Positions 1 through 8,439 of a stretch of 64,000 nucleotides of DNA are shown here, piece by piece. Positions within the stretch are counted from its first letter, which is position 1; the number at the start of each line of letters is the position of its first letter. Made by a program: the position numbers and the translations under genes. The notes beneath the pieces were generated by a model. The model was given only the letters and a program-made list of their open reading frames with translations. It had not been told where the DNA came from and ran no database searches. The DNA comes from Natrialba hulunbeirensis JCM 10989 (lineage in GTDB: Archaea > Halobacteriota > Halobacteria > Halobacteriales > Natrialbaceae): the NCBI RefSeq assembly GCF_000337575.1, contig NZ_AOIM01000037.1, forward strand, positions 62,001 through 126,000. The letters are read 5' to 3'.

Positions 1-690
1 AACGGGCGCATCCTCGCCGAAGAGTTCCTCGGGCGGCGTGTAGTAGAAGTTGTGGCACGCTGCGCCGTCGTAGATGAGGTGTGGGTGGGTTCGGATGACG
101 TTCTGGATAACCGTCGGCTCGAACAGGTCGCGGTCGTACTGACAGATGGCGAGAACGTCCTCGTGGTCGAACAGGTCGTTGATCTTCGACTCGTACTCCA
201 TCACCTGTTCGATCGTCGTTCCGTCTTTCTTGATCCACGACATTTCGGCGACGAGACGGAGTGCTTCGAACTCCGCGGTGGCTTCCGCGGTCGCGTCGGC
301 GTAGAACTGGATCATCTCGTTTGGGTCGAACGACCCGTTTCGGAGATAGGTTTCATCGACGGTGTAGAACAACAACGCACCCGAATCGATCGCGGCGTCG
401 ACATCGATCCCGGCAGTTTGGAGCCGTCTCCGGACCTCGACTTCGCTGCTTTGGTCAACGACGTAGGCGATACGCTCGCCCCGCTCGAGTCCGTGACGGA
501 CGAACGGAACGGCGGCCTCGAACTTCCCGTCACGCGTCTCGTAGATGTGTGCGAAGTGGTCGTTACAGTCGTTCCCATCGAGCTCTTCGACCGGTCCGCT
601 GAATTCCGGGCTCGACTGGAACGCCTCGAGTCCGGTCTCGAGGGTCACCGGTTCACTGGCGACCTCGTTCGTGGTCACGTTCTTACTCAC
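1..690 (-). CDS. MEDS-domain sensory protein, N-terminal part
   Basis: Reading the minus strand from a GTG at 690 gives 230 codons that stay open to the window edge, so the C-terminus is missing. After about 40 acidic residues, the sequence follows the MEDS (methanogen/methylotroph DcmR sensory) domain pattern: DHFAHIYE, VPFVRHGLERGERIAYV, GALLFYTVDETYLR, then the late signature LAICQYDRDLF and THPHLIYDG. In this family the domain is linked to signalling and is often followed by a kinase or HTH output module, which cannot be seen here. GTG 690 is chosen because an in-frame TGA lies shortly upstream with no ATG between. Family call is firm; the signal sensed is unknown. Confidence 0.8.
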   Translation of the reverse strand, partial: MSKNVTTNEVASEPVTLETGLEAFQSSPEFSGPVEELDGNDCNDHFAHIYETRDGKFEAAVPFVRHGLERGERIAYVVDQSSEVEVRRRLQTAGIDVDAAIDSGALLFYTVDETYLRNGSFDPNEMIQFYADATAEATAEFEALRLVAEMSWIKKDGTTIEQVMEYESKINDLFDHEDVLAICQYDRDLFEPTVIQNVIRTHPHLIYDGAACHNFYYTPPEELFGEDAPV

Positions 691-1174
691 GTGCCACCTC
701 AGGCCGCTCGAAAACAGGGCACCGATCCGTTGTCACACTATCTGCAGGTCGTCGATGGTCGCGAGGAGTGACGAACACTCCCGTCTCGTTCGAATCGACT
801 GGCTCGATTGACAGTGATGGAGGGCCAATCATGTACTGAGTCAGCGGAGCGAAAGGGAAAAAGCCGTCGGGAAAGAGAATTCAACTCTTCCCTTCGGCAC
901 CCTCAGTATCTAAGACGGGGGATAAGGCCATCTCAGCGTTCCCGGTGAGCGGATCTCCTAAACGGAATCTGACTCGGGACCCGAGTCGTCGGACAGCGTG
1001 GGTCAGCGCACGTTTCTCGGCAGGGAGTATACGTGTCGATTGCCCTGCAGTCCCGCTCTCGACCGTCCTAAACACGTATTATCCACAAGCACCAGTCCGG
1101 AGTACAGAATGTAGAGTGCAGAACGCAGAGTACAGAACCTGTGTATCCCACACCAGTTCTGTACCCTCCACCAG
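691..1174. other. intergenic region between MEDS gene and pus10
   Basis: About 480 bases without a convincing gene. It must hold the promoter of the leftward MEDS gene on its left side and the 3' end of leftward pus10 on its right. The only clear structure is the three-unit 14-bp tandem repeat at 1100-1141. Short ORFs here have no recognisable domain or haloarchaeal composition. Confidence 0.5.
1100..1141. repeat. 14-bp tandem repeat, three degenerate copies
   Basis: Three head-to-tail units GAGTACAGAATGTA, GAGTGCAGAACGCA and GAGTACAGAACCTG. The block lies 34 bases beyond the stop codon of the leftward pus10 gene. Similar short tandem blocks lie at or just after the stops of other genes in this window (3750, 4859, 45767). 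Confidence 0.8.
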
Positions 1175-2536
1175 TTACTCGTCAGACCGCGGCTCGTCTC
1201 GGAAGTACGCCTCCACCTCGAACGGCTCGCTTTCCCCTTCGACACCCGTCACGTCGAGCGCCGTCACGACCGCATCCGTCTCGAGTAGCCCCGCAAGACT
1301 CGGCACCGTGCGCCCCTCGTCGCTGCTGATGAGTTCCTTGATATAGAGGCCGCCTTCACCGTGAATCCGGACCTCCGCCTGTGTCGGCTCGCGGAGTTCT
1401 CCCTCGGCGTCGTACACTGTCCGCTCGCGGGTGAGCGCCGCCCGGCGGTGGTCGACGCGCTGGGGCGTCTCCTGCTCGACTGTCGTTCCGCGGAGTTCCT
1501 CGAGTGCCGCCTCGAAATCGCCCTCCTCGACTGGCTCGCCGAACTCGACATCCGCGCGGTAGTGCTTGCTCGCGTCGTGTTCCTTGACGCGCTCGACCAT
1601 CTCGTAGGTCGCGAGACGTAGCCCCTCGACTTCGACTGCGCCCGCAGCGGCCTCGTTGATCTCGGACTCGAGTGCGGCCACGTCGGGCGTGCGCTCGCGC
1701 GGTCGTTTCACCTCGAGAACGAACGGACGGCCCTCTTCGAGCATCCGCGCGTCGACGTCCTCGCGGCCCGCACCGTGGAAGGTCCCCTCGTCGCCGTCCA
1801 TCGCCTCGACGACGTGCGGGCGAACGACCTGCTCGACGCTGGTGTCGTACATGTAGCCAGAGCCGCCACAGTAGTCACACGGCTCCTCGCCATCGTCGCC
1901 GAGCTGGACGCCGCTGCCGCCACACTCCCGGCACGGCCACTCCGTCTGGGGAATATCGCGCTCGAGCTTGCGGTACCGGCCGTAGACGAACGCCGGGTTG
2001 ATCTGGACGTCCACCGCGTGGCTCGTGACGGAGTCGGACTCGAGTGCCTCGAACGAATCGAAGCCGTCGAGGTCGATGACGGCGAGTACGTCCGGGCGGT
2101 CGAAGTCGACCTCTGCGCCGCTTTTCGCGCCGACGCGGCGGCCGACCTCGCGGTTCATTTCGCGTTTGAGCGATTCGCCGACCTCGGGGTCGAGTCCGGC
2201 GTCCTCGCGGAGCAGTCGGTCGTTTTCCTCAACCAGTGGAGAGACCTGCGTGCCAACCTGGTAGGTCTCGAAGTGGACATTTCCGAGGGCGTCGACGATG
2301 GTGTCGGCGATGGCGTCGAAGGTGCCACAGTACCCCTCACAGACCCAGCACGTCTCCGGGTCGTCGGGTTCGTAGTCCGTATCGTCTGCCAGTGCGATGG
2401 TCGTCCGGAGTGCACGGCCACGTTCGGCGTTCGTCAGCCCGAAACTCCGGTCGGCGAAGGGCCGACCGAGACAGGAGTTACAGAGTGGACCCGTCGCGAG
2501 CAGCGCACGGGCGTTCTCGAGCGTCGTCATGCCCAT
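1175..2536 (-). CDS. pus10: tRNA pseudouridine synthase Pus10 (positions 54/55)
   Basis: Converts U54 and U55 in the T-loop of tRNAs to pseudouridine in archaea. The N-terminus has a cysteine cluster (CNSC near residue 20, later CWVCEGYC) typical of the Pus10 zinc-binding region. A THUMP-like middle follows, then a second CxxC pair (CRECGG and CDYCGG), then the catalytic segment GREDVDARMLEEGRPFVLE, with Asp in the DVDAR core. Length of about 453 residues fits the family. ATG 2536 (MGMTTLEN) and ATG 2530 (MTTLEN) are both possible starts; the longer frame from 2560 is not needed. It shares its upstream region with the divergent HtrA-like gene. TrmY, which methylates the pseudouridine made at position 54, is encoded at 6117. 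Confidence 0.93.
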   Translation of the reverse strand: MGMTTLENARALLATGPLCNSCLGRPFADRSFGLTNAERGRALRTTIALADDTDYEPDDPETCWVCEGYCGTFDAIADTIVDALGNVHFETYQVGTQVSPLVEENDRLLREDAGLDPEVGESLKREMNREVGRRVGAKSGAEVDFDRPDVLAVIDLDGFDSFEALESDSVTSHAVDVQINPAFVYGRYRKLERDIPQTEWPCRECGGSGVQLGDDGEEPCDYCGGSGYMYDTSVEQVVRPHVVEAMDGDEGTFHGAGREDVDARMLEEGRPFVLEVKRPRERTPDVAALESEINEAAAGAVEVEGLRLATYEMVERVKEHDASKHYRADVEFGEPVEEGDFEAALEELRGTTVEQETPQRVDHRRAALTRERTVYDAEGELREPTQAEVRIHGEGGLYIKELISSDEGRTVPSLAGLLETDAVVTALDVTGVEGESEPFEVEAYFRDEPRSDE

Positions 2537-2653
2537 TCGTCGGGGGGCCGCGGGTAACACGTTTTCCCTTCGGTGATTTGCGGTCGTCTGACCCGTCGGC
2601 TCGTGGCGACAGTCCTCGGTACTACAAAATAGGTCGAGTCCTAGCCCCCTCGT

Positions 2654-3754
2654 ATGAACGATTCCCGACTGGGTCGACGACAGCTTCTGGCGGCAGCAGG
2701 GGCCGGGCTTGCTGGCGTCGTCGCCGGTTGTTCTGCGCCCGATACTGCGAGTTCGATTGAGGGCAACTCATCGCACGAAATCGACCGTGATAATCTCGCG
2801 GACGGTTCGACGTACACTGACATCTACGAGTCGGTTATCGATTCTGTCACACAGGTTCGTGTCTTCGGCGTCGAGAGCCCACTGTCCGACGGTCAGGGAC
2901 GCGGCCAGGGGTCGGGCTTTCTCGTCGACGACAGCCACGTCGTCACGAACGAACACGTCGTCGCCGGTGGGCAGGAGGTTGACCTCCAGTACATCAACGG
3001 CGACTGGACGACGACCCGCGTCGTTGGGACTGACACGTACAGCGATCTGGCGGTCCTCGAAGTAGATCACGTCCCCGATACCGCAACGCCGCTTGCCCTC
3101 GCGGACCAGCGCCCCATCGTCGGCCAGCAGGTGCTCGCCATCGGCAACCCCTACGGTCTCGAGGGGTCAATGTCACAGGGAATCGTTAGCGGTGTCGATC
3201 GGACGGTCGACGCACCGGGACGCGAGTTTTCGTTCCCGAACGTCGTCCAGACCGATGCCGGTGTCAACCCGGGTAACAGCGGTGGGCCACTCGTCGACAT
3301 GAACGGCAACGTCGTCGGCGTCGTCAACGCGGCCGGCGGCGACAACATCGGCTTCGCTATTTCGGCGGCCCTGACCCAGCGCGTCGTACCCACACTCATC
3401 GAAGATGGCGAGTACGACCACTCGTTCATGGGAATCACGCTCATGACCGTCGATCGCTTCGTCGCCGAAGAGAACGACCTGCCGGAGGCAACCGGCGTCA
3501 TCATCGACGAAGTCCGTCCGCGCCAACCAGCACACGGGTCGCTTCAGGGGTCACACACGCGGACGCGACGCGGCGGGGAACCGATCCCCGTCGGTGGCGA
3601 CGTGATACTCGAGATGGACGGCGAACCGATCCCCGACCGTCACGCACTTTCGACCCACCTCGCACTCGAAACCAGCCCCGGTGATACACTCGAACTCACG
3701 CTCTGGCGTGATCGTGCGGAGACGACCGAGGAGATGGTGCTTGGCGCACGATAG
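2654..3754 (+). CDS. HtrA/DegP-like trypsin-type serine protease, Tat lipoprotein
   Basis: A 366-residue protease likely exported and lipid-anchored on the outer face of the membrane. The start has a twin-arginine signal (R8-R9) and a lipobox ending at Cys26 (VVAGC). The protease domain shows the trypsin-like triad: His101 in TNEHVV, Asp131 in YSDLAVL and Ser209 in GNSGGPLVD. A C-terminal PDZ-like segment (GVIIDEV, then GDVILEMDGEPI) would bind exposed C-termini. HtrA proteins remove or refold damaged exported proteins. It stands alone and diverges from pus10. The stop codon lies inside a degenerate tandem repeat (3750-3790). Confidence 0.92.
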   Translation: MNDSRLGRRQLLAAAGAGLAGVVAGCSAPDTASSIEGNSSHEIDRDNLADGSTYTDIYESVIDSVTQVRVFGVESPLSDGQGRGQGSGFLVDDSHVVTNEHVVAGGQEVDLQYINGDWTTTRVVGTDTYSDLAVLEVDHVPDTATPLALADQRPIVGQQVLAIGNPYGLEGSMSQGIVSGVDRTVDAPGREFSFPNVVQTDAGVNPGNSGGPLVDMNGNVVGVVNAAGGDNIGFAISAALTQRVVPTLIEDGEYDHSFMGITLMTVDRFVAEENDLPEATGVIIDEVRPRQPAHGSLQGSHTRTRRGGEPIPVGGDVILEMDGEPIPDRHALSTHLALETSPGDTLELTLWRDRAETTEEMVLGAR

Positions 3755-3790
3755 TGGATGGCGGATAGTGAATAGCGATAGCAGATTGCC
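3750..3790. repeat. 13-14-bp degenerate tandem repeat spanning the HtrA stop codon
   Basis: Three adjacent units: GATAGTGGATGGCG, GATAGTGAATAGC and GATAGCAGATTGCC. The first unit contains the TAG stop of the protease gene. The units differ in length (14, 13, 14), so copy-number change would move the reading frame only downstream of the stop. Confidence 0.7.
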
Positions 3791-4239
3791 GAAAGTCGAT
3801 CGTAAAAGTAGGGGTTGTGACTTGTACACCTCTCTGAAATCGGAAACCACGGCTCTGACAGCACACTCTGTTCTGGTTCCGACGAACTGACGATCGTTCC
3901 GCGTTCATAATTGTTTTCTCGGTGTCCTGCAGGCGACTCAGTACCGGAACCAGTCGGACACTGTTCGAGAGGGTGTGAGCGGACCGACGCCGACACCGGA
4001 TTTGCAGGCGACTATTAGTACAACTCGTCCGTTCAATCGGCTATTGCCTATCACCACCCTCACCGATATGCCCAGCCTAGTGCGGTACGTCACCCTAATA
4101 ACGGATTCGTACAGATCAGCCGCTGTTTCGTTCTTTTTCGCGGCATTGAATCGTCCGAATCGGGGAAAAGTGGCGGTCAGGATTCCGTTTGCGGCGTTTA
4201 GAGTCCCGATAACAATAGGTGGTCGCTGTCTCCACACCG
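3791..4239. other. intergenic region, no gene recognised
   Basis: About 450 bases between the protease gene and the DUF7511 gene. ORFs in all frames are short and lack domains or acidic haloarchaeal composition. An A/T-rich stretch near 4195-4218 could contain the promoter of the downstream gene. Confidence 0.45.
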
Positions 4240-4269
4240 ATGGCGCGAACACTCGCCGCCTGCATTCCC

Positions 4270-4635
4270 ATGACATACGACGCTGACAGTTGGTCGTCCG
4301 AGACCGAGTTCGGTGATGCACAGTCGACCGAGAGCGAGGACGAAGCCGAGGTCGAACGCGAGCGCTCGTCAGTCGAACCAACGGACTCCGTTGGAGCGAC
4401 GGACCCTGCAGAATCCGCAGCGCCAACGGGATCCAGCGAATCCACAGCCCCATCAACACACCCCGATCGAGACGGCCCCTCCCCCACAATCGAACTCGAT
4501 CACGTCACGATCGAGAACGGATCCCAGGCGGACGAGTGTGCGATATTCCCCGCAGACGCACCCGAAGAAGAGCTTATGACAAACTGGGTTGCGGCGCTCG
4601 AAGGCTCGTTCGTCGACCTCGACTCAGTACGGTAG
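4270..4635 (+). CDS. DUF7511-type small acidic haloarchaeal protein
   Basis: A small soluble protein of unknown function. The first two thirds are an acidic, Ser/Thr/Pro-rich low-complexity tail. The last 45 residues form the conserved part: IELDHVTIENG, then DECAIFPADAPEEELMTNW and EGSFVDLD, which I recognise as the haloarchaeal DUF7511 pattern. ATG 4270 (MTYDADSW) gives a typical acidic N-terminus. An in-frame ATG at 4240 (MARTLAAC) is possible and sits at a leaderless distance from an A/T-rich stretch near 4210. The next gene starts three bases after the stop, so the two are probably co-transcribed. Confidence 0.7.
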   Translation: MTYDADSWSSETEFGDAQSTESEDEAEVERERSSVEPTDSVGATDPAESAAPTGSSESTAPSTHPDRDGPSPTIELDHVTIENGSQADECAIFPADAPEEELMTNWVAALEGSFVDLDSVR

Positions 4636-4638
4636 CCA

Positions 4639-4830
4639 ATGCACCTCGGGAGCACCGTCACGATGATCAGTTTTTGGCTCGGCACACTCCTGCCAGTCGT
4701 CTACCTGCCGGTCTTTCTCACCGGTATCGACTCGATGAGCCGCTTCTCACTCTTTCTGGCCCTGATTGCGATCAACGTCGTTGCCCTTGTCGCCGGGCAT
4801 AACTACCGAAATTCGCCGCCGCAGAGATAA
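4639..4830 (+). CDS. small two-helix membrane protein
   Basis: A 63-residue hydrophobic protein with two predicted membrane helices, around residues 10-30 (ISFWLGTLLPVVYLPVFL) and 35-53 (FSLFLALIAINVVALVAG). The short tail ends in polar residues. It begins only three bases after the DUF7511 stop, which suggests an operon and possible joint function. An internal Met at residue 9 could be the true start. No domain was recognised. Confidence 0.6.
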   Translation: MHLGSTVTMISFWLGTLLPVVYLPVFLTGIDSMSRFSLFLALIAINVVALVAGHNYRNSPPQR

Positions 4831-4858
4831 CAGTCCGATACGGCACGGCACTGCACAA

Positions 4859-4898
4859 CACTGGACAATACTGGACGGCACTGGACGACACTGGACGA
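4859..4898. repeat. 10-bp tandem repeat, four copies
   Basis: Units CACTGGACAA, TACTGGACGG, CACTGGACGA and CACTGGACGA, followed by a fading fifth unit. It starts 28 bases after the stop of the small membrane protein gene. The surrounding sequence (GCACGGCACTG) looks like an older, more degenerate extension of the same unit. Confidence 0.8.
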
Positions 4899-5012
4899 CA
4901 TTACAGACAGACACAACTGCACCCAACACTCGCAGTCTCTCAGCAACCACTGTCACTCGAGTCCTCGCGAAAAATTTCGGTCGTCCCTACGAGTGTCTCA
5001 CGCGATGTGCTG

Positions 5013-5264
5013 TCACGATGACCAGAGCTGTGCCTGGGGCGTCCCGCAGCTATCACAGACGGCTGCCAGGTTGTCTTTGTACTCCTGGGACTCGAGTTCG
5101 CCCGCTGAACAGGCGGGACAGGGGCGTCCCTCAAGCAGCGAGAGCAGTTGTGGGTTGTCCTGGGTTTGCTTTTGGTCCTGATCCTGACCTTGACTCTGAC
5201 CCTGGCTGTGACCTCGCCCCTGACGCTCGCCCGAATCGTGCTGTCCAGGTTGTGATTTCGCCAT
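5013..5264 (-). CDS. small zinc-finger protein (HVO_A0556-like)
   Basis: An 83-residue protein read from ATG 5264 (MAKSQPGQHDSG). The N-terminal half is a Gln/Gly/Asp low-complexity stretch. The C-terminal half carries two CxxC knuckles (RPCPAC and VCDSCGTPQAQLW) that would hold one zinc ion; the arrangement RPCP-C, EYK, VCDxCGTP matches the HVO_A0556 family of small haloarchaeal zinc fingers as I know it. Function in these organisms is unknown; nucleic-acid or protein binding is plausible. It diverges from the hydrolase-like gene at 5434. The frame is open further upstream to 5435, but composition there is not protein-like. Confidence 0.72.
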   Translation of the reverse strand: MAKSQPGQHDSGERQGRGHSQGQSQGQDQDQKQTQDNPQLLSLLEGRPCPACSAGELESQEYKDNLAAVCDSCGTPQAQLWSS

Positions 5265-5433
5265 ATAGAGACTCCAGTCCGGAGATACTGGAAACGGTTC
5301 GCCCTGTCTATGCAATGTCTGCCCATCGCCGGCCAGGGGTTTTTCGGGCGGCATCCAGACTTTTCCGGCGGGACGGACGGGCGGGTTTCGGTGAGTACTA
5401 GACGCTGGGTCGAGAAGCGACGACTGAATCCAC

Positions 5434-5991
5434 ATGTGGCCCTGGGGACACCTCGCCGTCGCGTACCTGCTCTACACTGCGTACACGCACACCCAGTTTG
5501 ACCGCTCGCCACGGGGGCTCCCACTCCTCGCACTCGCGATTGGGTCACAGTTTCCCGATCTGATAGATAAGCCGCTTGCGTGGTCAGTAGACGTTCTTCC
5601 TGGCGGCCGAACGCTTGGCCACTCACTGCTGGTTGCGGCGCTTTTGATTCCGGCCGTTCTGCTCGTTGCTGACCGACTTGATCGACGAGATGTCGGCATT
5701 GCGTTCCTCATCGGGCACGTCTCGCATCTCGTTGCAGATATCCCACCGTCGGTGCTTCGCGGCGACCTCTCGGGAACCGAGTACCTTCTCTGGCCGGTCG
5801 TCGAACAGCCACCCGAAGATCCGGTCGACGGGCTGTTCGACGCCATCCTCAACTACTACGCACTCGGTCCCTACGAATGGGTCCAGTTCGGCCTGTTCGC
5901 CGCCGCCATCCTCGTCTGGTACCGCGACGGCGCGCCCGGACTGGCGACCGTTCGCACGTCGATTCGTCGTCGTGTCGGAAGCGACTCCTGA
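5434..5991 (+). CDS. YdjM/DUF457-type membrane-bound metal-dependent hydrolase
   Basis: A 185-residue integral membrane protein with about four helices. The start MWPWGHLAVAYLLY, then AIGSQFPDLIDKPLAW, GGRTLGHSLL and GHVSHLVADIP place His and Asp residues as in the YdjM/DUF457 family of putative metal-dependent membrane hydrolases. The substrate is unknown, and in archaea such proteins are often stand-alone. An ATG is the first codon and a GC-rich short leader precedes it. Downstream by 126 bases is trmY on the same strand. Confidence 0.8.
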   Translation: MWPWGHLAVAYLLYTAYTHTQFDRSPRGLPLLALAIGSQFPDLIDKPLAWSVDVLPGGRTLGHSLLVAALLIPAVLLVADRLDRRDVGIAFLIGHVSHLVADIPPSVLRGDLSGTEYLLWPVVEQPPEDPVDGLFDAILNYYALGPYEWVQFGLFAAAILVWYRDGAPGLATVRTSIRRRVGSDS

Positions 5992-6116
5992 CCTGTCACT
6001 CACTGTCGCTCCCCCCGAGCAGTAGCCAGCGTAGTCGGCGATACCCCACCCAGCGCGACTGCAACCGCCACTCACAAACCGTGGCTGCTATCCCGCTCCC
6101 CAGCATCCACACCACC

Positions 6117-6719
6117 ATGCGCCAGTTCGTCTTCGTCGCTCACGACGTTCCACTCGATGCCGACTTCTCACTCGACGACCTCGCCGGTGGCGCCGGCCGA
6201 CTCGACGCTCTTTGCCGGTCGATCACCGCCTCGTTCGTCACCTCCCACGGCATCCGCGAGGACGTCCGCGTCCACGTCGTCGTACAGAATACCGTCACCA
6301 TCACCTTCACCGGCTCCGAACTCCGCCGACTCAACCCCGACGAGCGAAGCACCGCCGCCCTCGTCCGCAGCGCCCTCGAACACCGCGAGGAAGCGATCGG
6401 TGCACTTCCCGCCGAACCCAACCCCGGCATCGAGGTCTACCGTCGCGGCTTCGAGGCGACACTCGAGACAGTCGATGCCGACGGCCCCCTCGTTCAACTC
6501 CACGACGATGGGACACCGATCACCGACTGTGAGCCGGGGGTACTCGAGTCCGGCGTGTTCGTTCTCTCGGATCACCATGATTTCACGAGCGAAGAGGAAG
6601 CGCTGCTCGAAGACCGGGTTGACAAGCGGCTTCGGGTTGGGCCGACAGTGTTGCATGCGGATCAGGCGGTGACGGTGGTGCACCACTATCTGGATACGGT
6701 GGGCTACGAGACGTTCTGA
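6117..6719 (+). CDS. trmY: tRNA (pseudouridine(54)-N1)-methyltransferase TrmY
   Basis: A 200-residue SPOUT-class methyltransferase that uses S-adenosylmethionine to methylate N1 of pseudouridine 54, giving m1-psi54, which takes the place of ribothymidine in many archaeal tRNAs. The start MRQFVFVAHDVPLDADFSL, the middle VHVVVQNTVTITFTG, and the knot region with LHDDGTPI and GVFVLSDHHDFTSEEE match the family. The frame is open upstream of ATG 6117 but the extra residues are not protein-like. It depends on Pus10, encoded at 1175-2536, and a tRNA gene follows 130 bases downstream. Confidence 0.92.
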   Translation: MRQFVFVAHDVPLDADFSLDDLAGGAGRLDALCRSITASFVTSHGIREDVRVHVVVQNTVTITFTGSELRRLNPDERSTAALVRSALEHREEAIGALPAEPNPGIEVYRRGFEATLETVDADGPLVQLHDDGTPITDCEPGVLESGVFVLSDHHDFTSEEEALLEDRVDKRLRVGPTVLHADQAVTVVHHYLDTVGYETF

Positions 6720-6849
6720 GTTTTTGAGTGCTGGACCTATACCTATACTCGACGTAGCGGGGCTGTGTGTGCTGTATGCGAGCGATACTCGTCTGTCTGG
6801 GGTCGATTTTCGGAAGGGTTAAACAATCTGCTGTGCTCATTTCTCCTGC

Positions 6850-6922
6850 GGGCCGGTGGGGTAGCCTGGTATCCTTCGGCCTTCGGGTGGCCGTAACCGC
6901 AGTTCGAATCTGCGCCGGCCCA
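6850..6922 (+). tRNA. tRNA-Pro (anticodon CGG)
   Basis: A full cloverleaf of 73 bases can be drawn. The acceptor stem is GGGCCGG with CCGGCCC and discriminator A at 6922. The anticodon stem is CGGCC with GGCCG around loop TTCGGGT, so the anticodon is CGG. The T-arm is CGCAG-TTCGAAT-CTGCG. The CCA end is not encoded and no intron is seen. A T-rich run near 6937-6942 follows and could end transcription. The prolyl-tRNA synthetase gene is at 22580. Confidence 0.95.
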
Positions 6923-6986
6923 CTGGATATAAACCCCTTTTCCCGCATCTCTTGACAGTTAGCGGCCGCTTTTCGGGGTGGTCTGC

Positions 6987-7241
6987 ATGACGGTCGCACC
7001 GTGGCCGTCGGTCGACCATTCGACCTGCGAACACTGCGGTGCCCATGTCACCGATCGGTTCCGGCGTGTCTTCGGTGACGATCGCAACCGAGCCCACCGC
7101 TGCGGAGAGTGTGATTCGTACGCTCGACTGAGCCGCGGCTCCGCTGCTGGCGTCGACGTGCCGGTGCCAGATCCAGAAAGGGTATCGACGAGAGCAGTGA
7201 CGTTCGAGGTCGACACCGAAGTTACTGCCAACCGGGAGTAG
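6987..7241 (+). CDS. DUF7563-type small zinc-finger protein
   Basis: An 84-residue protein starting MTVAPWPSVDHS. The core CEHCGAHVTDRFRRVFGDD, then HRCGECDSYARL, has two CxxC pairs that would bind zinc and matches the haloarchaeal DUF7563 pattern. The last 30 residues are an unstructured-looking acidic tail. Function is unknown. It converges with the leftward gene ending at 7248, leaving only six bases between stops. Confidence 0.75.
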   Translation: MTVAPWPSVDHSTCEHCGAHVTDRFRRVFGDDRNRAHRCGECDSYARLSRGSAAGVDVPVPDPERVSTRAVTFEVDTEVTANRE

Positions 7242-7247
7242 ATACTG

Positions 7248-8054
7248 CTATTCGTTCTGTACGTCGCTTGCCCAGTCGGGCGTCTCCAAGTTGACATCGT
7301 CTGTCTCGAATTCGTACGTGATTTCCATCGTTGTCGATTCCTCATTGCTTGCCGTCGTCAACAGGTAGTTGAGATACGTAAGACGGTGTAATTCCGTTTG
7401 CTCCCACGAGACATCTACCGATCTGACTGCTTGGGTCTCTGGATCAGCTTCAATACTTCCTGACGTATCTGTGATTCTAGAACTAGTCTGTTCTACCCAC
7501 ACGTCTTGAAGGCCATACGTGTCGCTATCTCCATCTTGGTCAGTCTGTTCATAGGGGATGAATCTCAGATTCCCGAGTATGAATTCCGTACTACTTTCGA
7601 GATCGTTTGATTCGCTATGGGTACTGCCCGTGAGAACGATACCCGCATTCTCATCTCCTTCTTGCGCTGTCTGCAGTATTTCTACGTCATCATCGTCTCT
7701 ATGCGTCTCTAGCCAGTTGTCTACTTCAGTTTCGTCATCGAACGCTCTTCGAATGTATACTTCTCCGTCTGAGCTCGGTTGATACTGTTCTACTGTCGTC
7801 CAGCCCCAGTCAGCCACTTTGTACCGCTCATTGTTGTCCGTCACTACACCGTCGATGTCGTACTCGGTTCGACCGTCAGCGATAATGCTACTAGTAACAC
7901 GATACTCATCGGCTTCTTCGAACGAAAATTGTTGTGCCGGAGACTCCTCAGAGTAGGGGTCGTACGTTGAGAACGGATAGACGACAGACAAGACGAGAAC
8001 CAAGCAAAGCGCCGCCAAAATCCCGATAACGATGCTAGCAGAGCGCCAATTCAT
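7248..8054 (-). CDS. membrane-anchored extracellular protein of unknown function
   Basis: A 268-residue protein with one N-terminal membrane helix (residues about 6-28, IVIGILAALCLVLVLSVVYPF) and an acidic, Thr/Ser-rich remainder that should lie outside the cell. Repeated beta-strand-like segments (YRVTSSIIADGRTEYDIDG, RYKVADWGWTTVEQY, TMEITYEFET) resemble the general look of halophilic LolA-like or beta-sheet surface proteins, but I do not recognise a defined family. Codon use is visibly less GC-rich than in neighbours, as in the pilin genes just upstream, which suggests one accessory patch. There is no lipobox cysteine after the helix. Confidence 0.7.
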   Translation of the reverse strand: MNWRSASIVIGILAALCLVLVLSVVYPFSTYDPYSEESPAQQFSFEEADEYRVTSSIIADGRTEYDIDGVVTDNNERYKVADWGWTTVEQYQPSSDGEVYIRRAFDDETEVDNWLETHRDDDDVEILQTAQEGDENAGIVLTGSTHSESNDLESSTEFILGNLRFIPYEQTDQDGDSDTYGLQDVWVEQTSSRITDTSGSIEADPETQAVRSVDVSWEQTELHRLTYLNYLLTTASNEESTTMEITYEFETDDVNLETPDWASDVQNE

Positions 8055-8106
8055 ATATCACTGTTATCTAATCCTATGAAAAATCTATCGCAGTTAGCGT
8101 GAGATA

Positions 8107-8439
8107 TTAGATTCTATCACCTATTGGGATTTTTGCCTGCTGGGTTCCGCGACGATCGCCACCACCGTGCCACCGTAGTAGCGGGAGATTGCATGACCGA
8201 ACCATCTTGTCCTGGAGGATCGTCAGCCCCGGTCGCCCGTGTGGTCGGTAGACGACGAAACAGTACCAGCCGTCGTGCCGGCGTAGTTTCTCGTGGTACT
8301 CGCGGTAGACCTTCCAGTTTCGGGCTGCCCGTTCGAATGCTCGTGCATCGTCGATTTGATCTCGACTGGCGTGCCGTTGCCGAACCTGGCGTCGTGCCAC
8401 GAGCTGCGCTCGAGTTCGAACCGTCGCTTTTGTCGCCAT
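8107..8439 (-). pseudogene. frameshifted haloarchaeal conserved gene (EIKST/YREYHEKLRR family)
   Basis: Fragments of one protein lie in different minus-strand frames. The middle frame gives RFELERSSWHDARFGNGT, then PVEIKSTMHEHSNGQP; the next frame gives NWKVYREYHEKLRRHDGWYC, VVYRPHGRPGLTILQDKMV and LLRWHGGGDRRGTQQAKIP. I remember these segments as contiguous in an uncharacterised small haloarchaeal family. The join falls at about 8320-8322, where CCC-G-AAAC reads as if one G had been lost from a Gly codon. The start MATKAT at 8439 is in yet another frame relative to the middle part, so a second shift is likely. The intact protein would be about 110 residues with a possible nuclease-like EIK motif. 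Confidence 0.7.

Noticed and set aside
52-771. 239-codon rightward ORF at the window start
   Set aside because: The minus strand codes a clear MEDS domain over the same bases. The rightward frame is its shadow.
4859-4898. Possible CRISPR-like array
   Set aside because: The units are 10 bases long and directly adjacent, with no spacers, so this is a simple tandem repeat.
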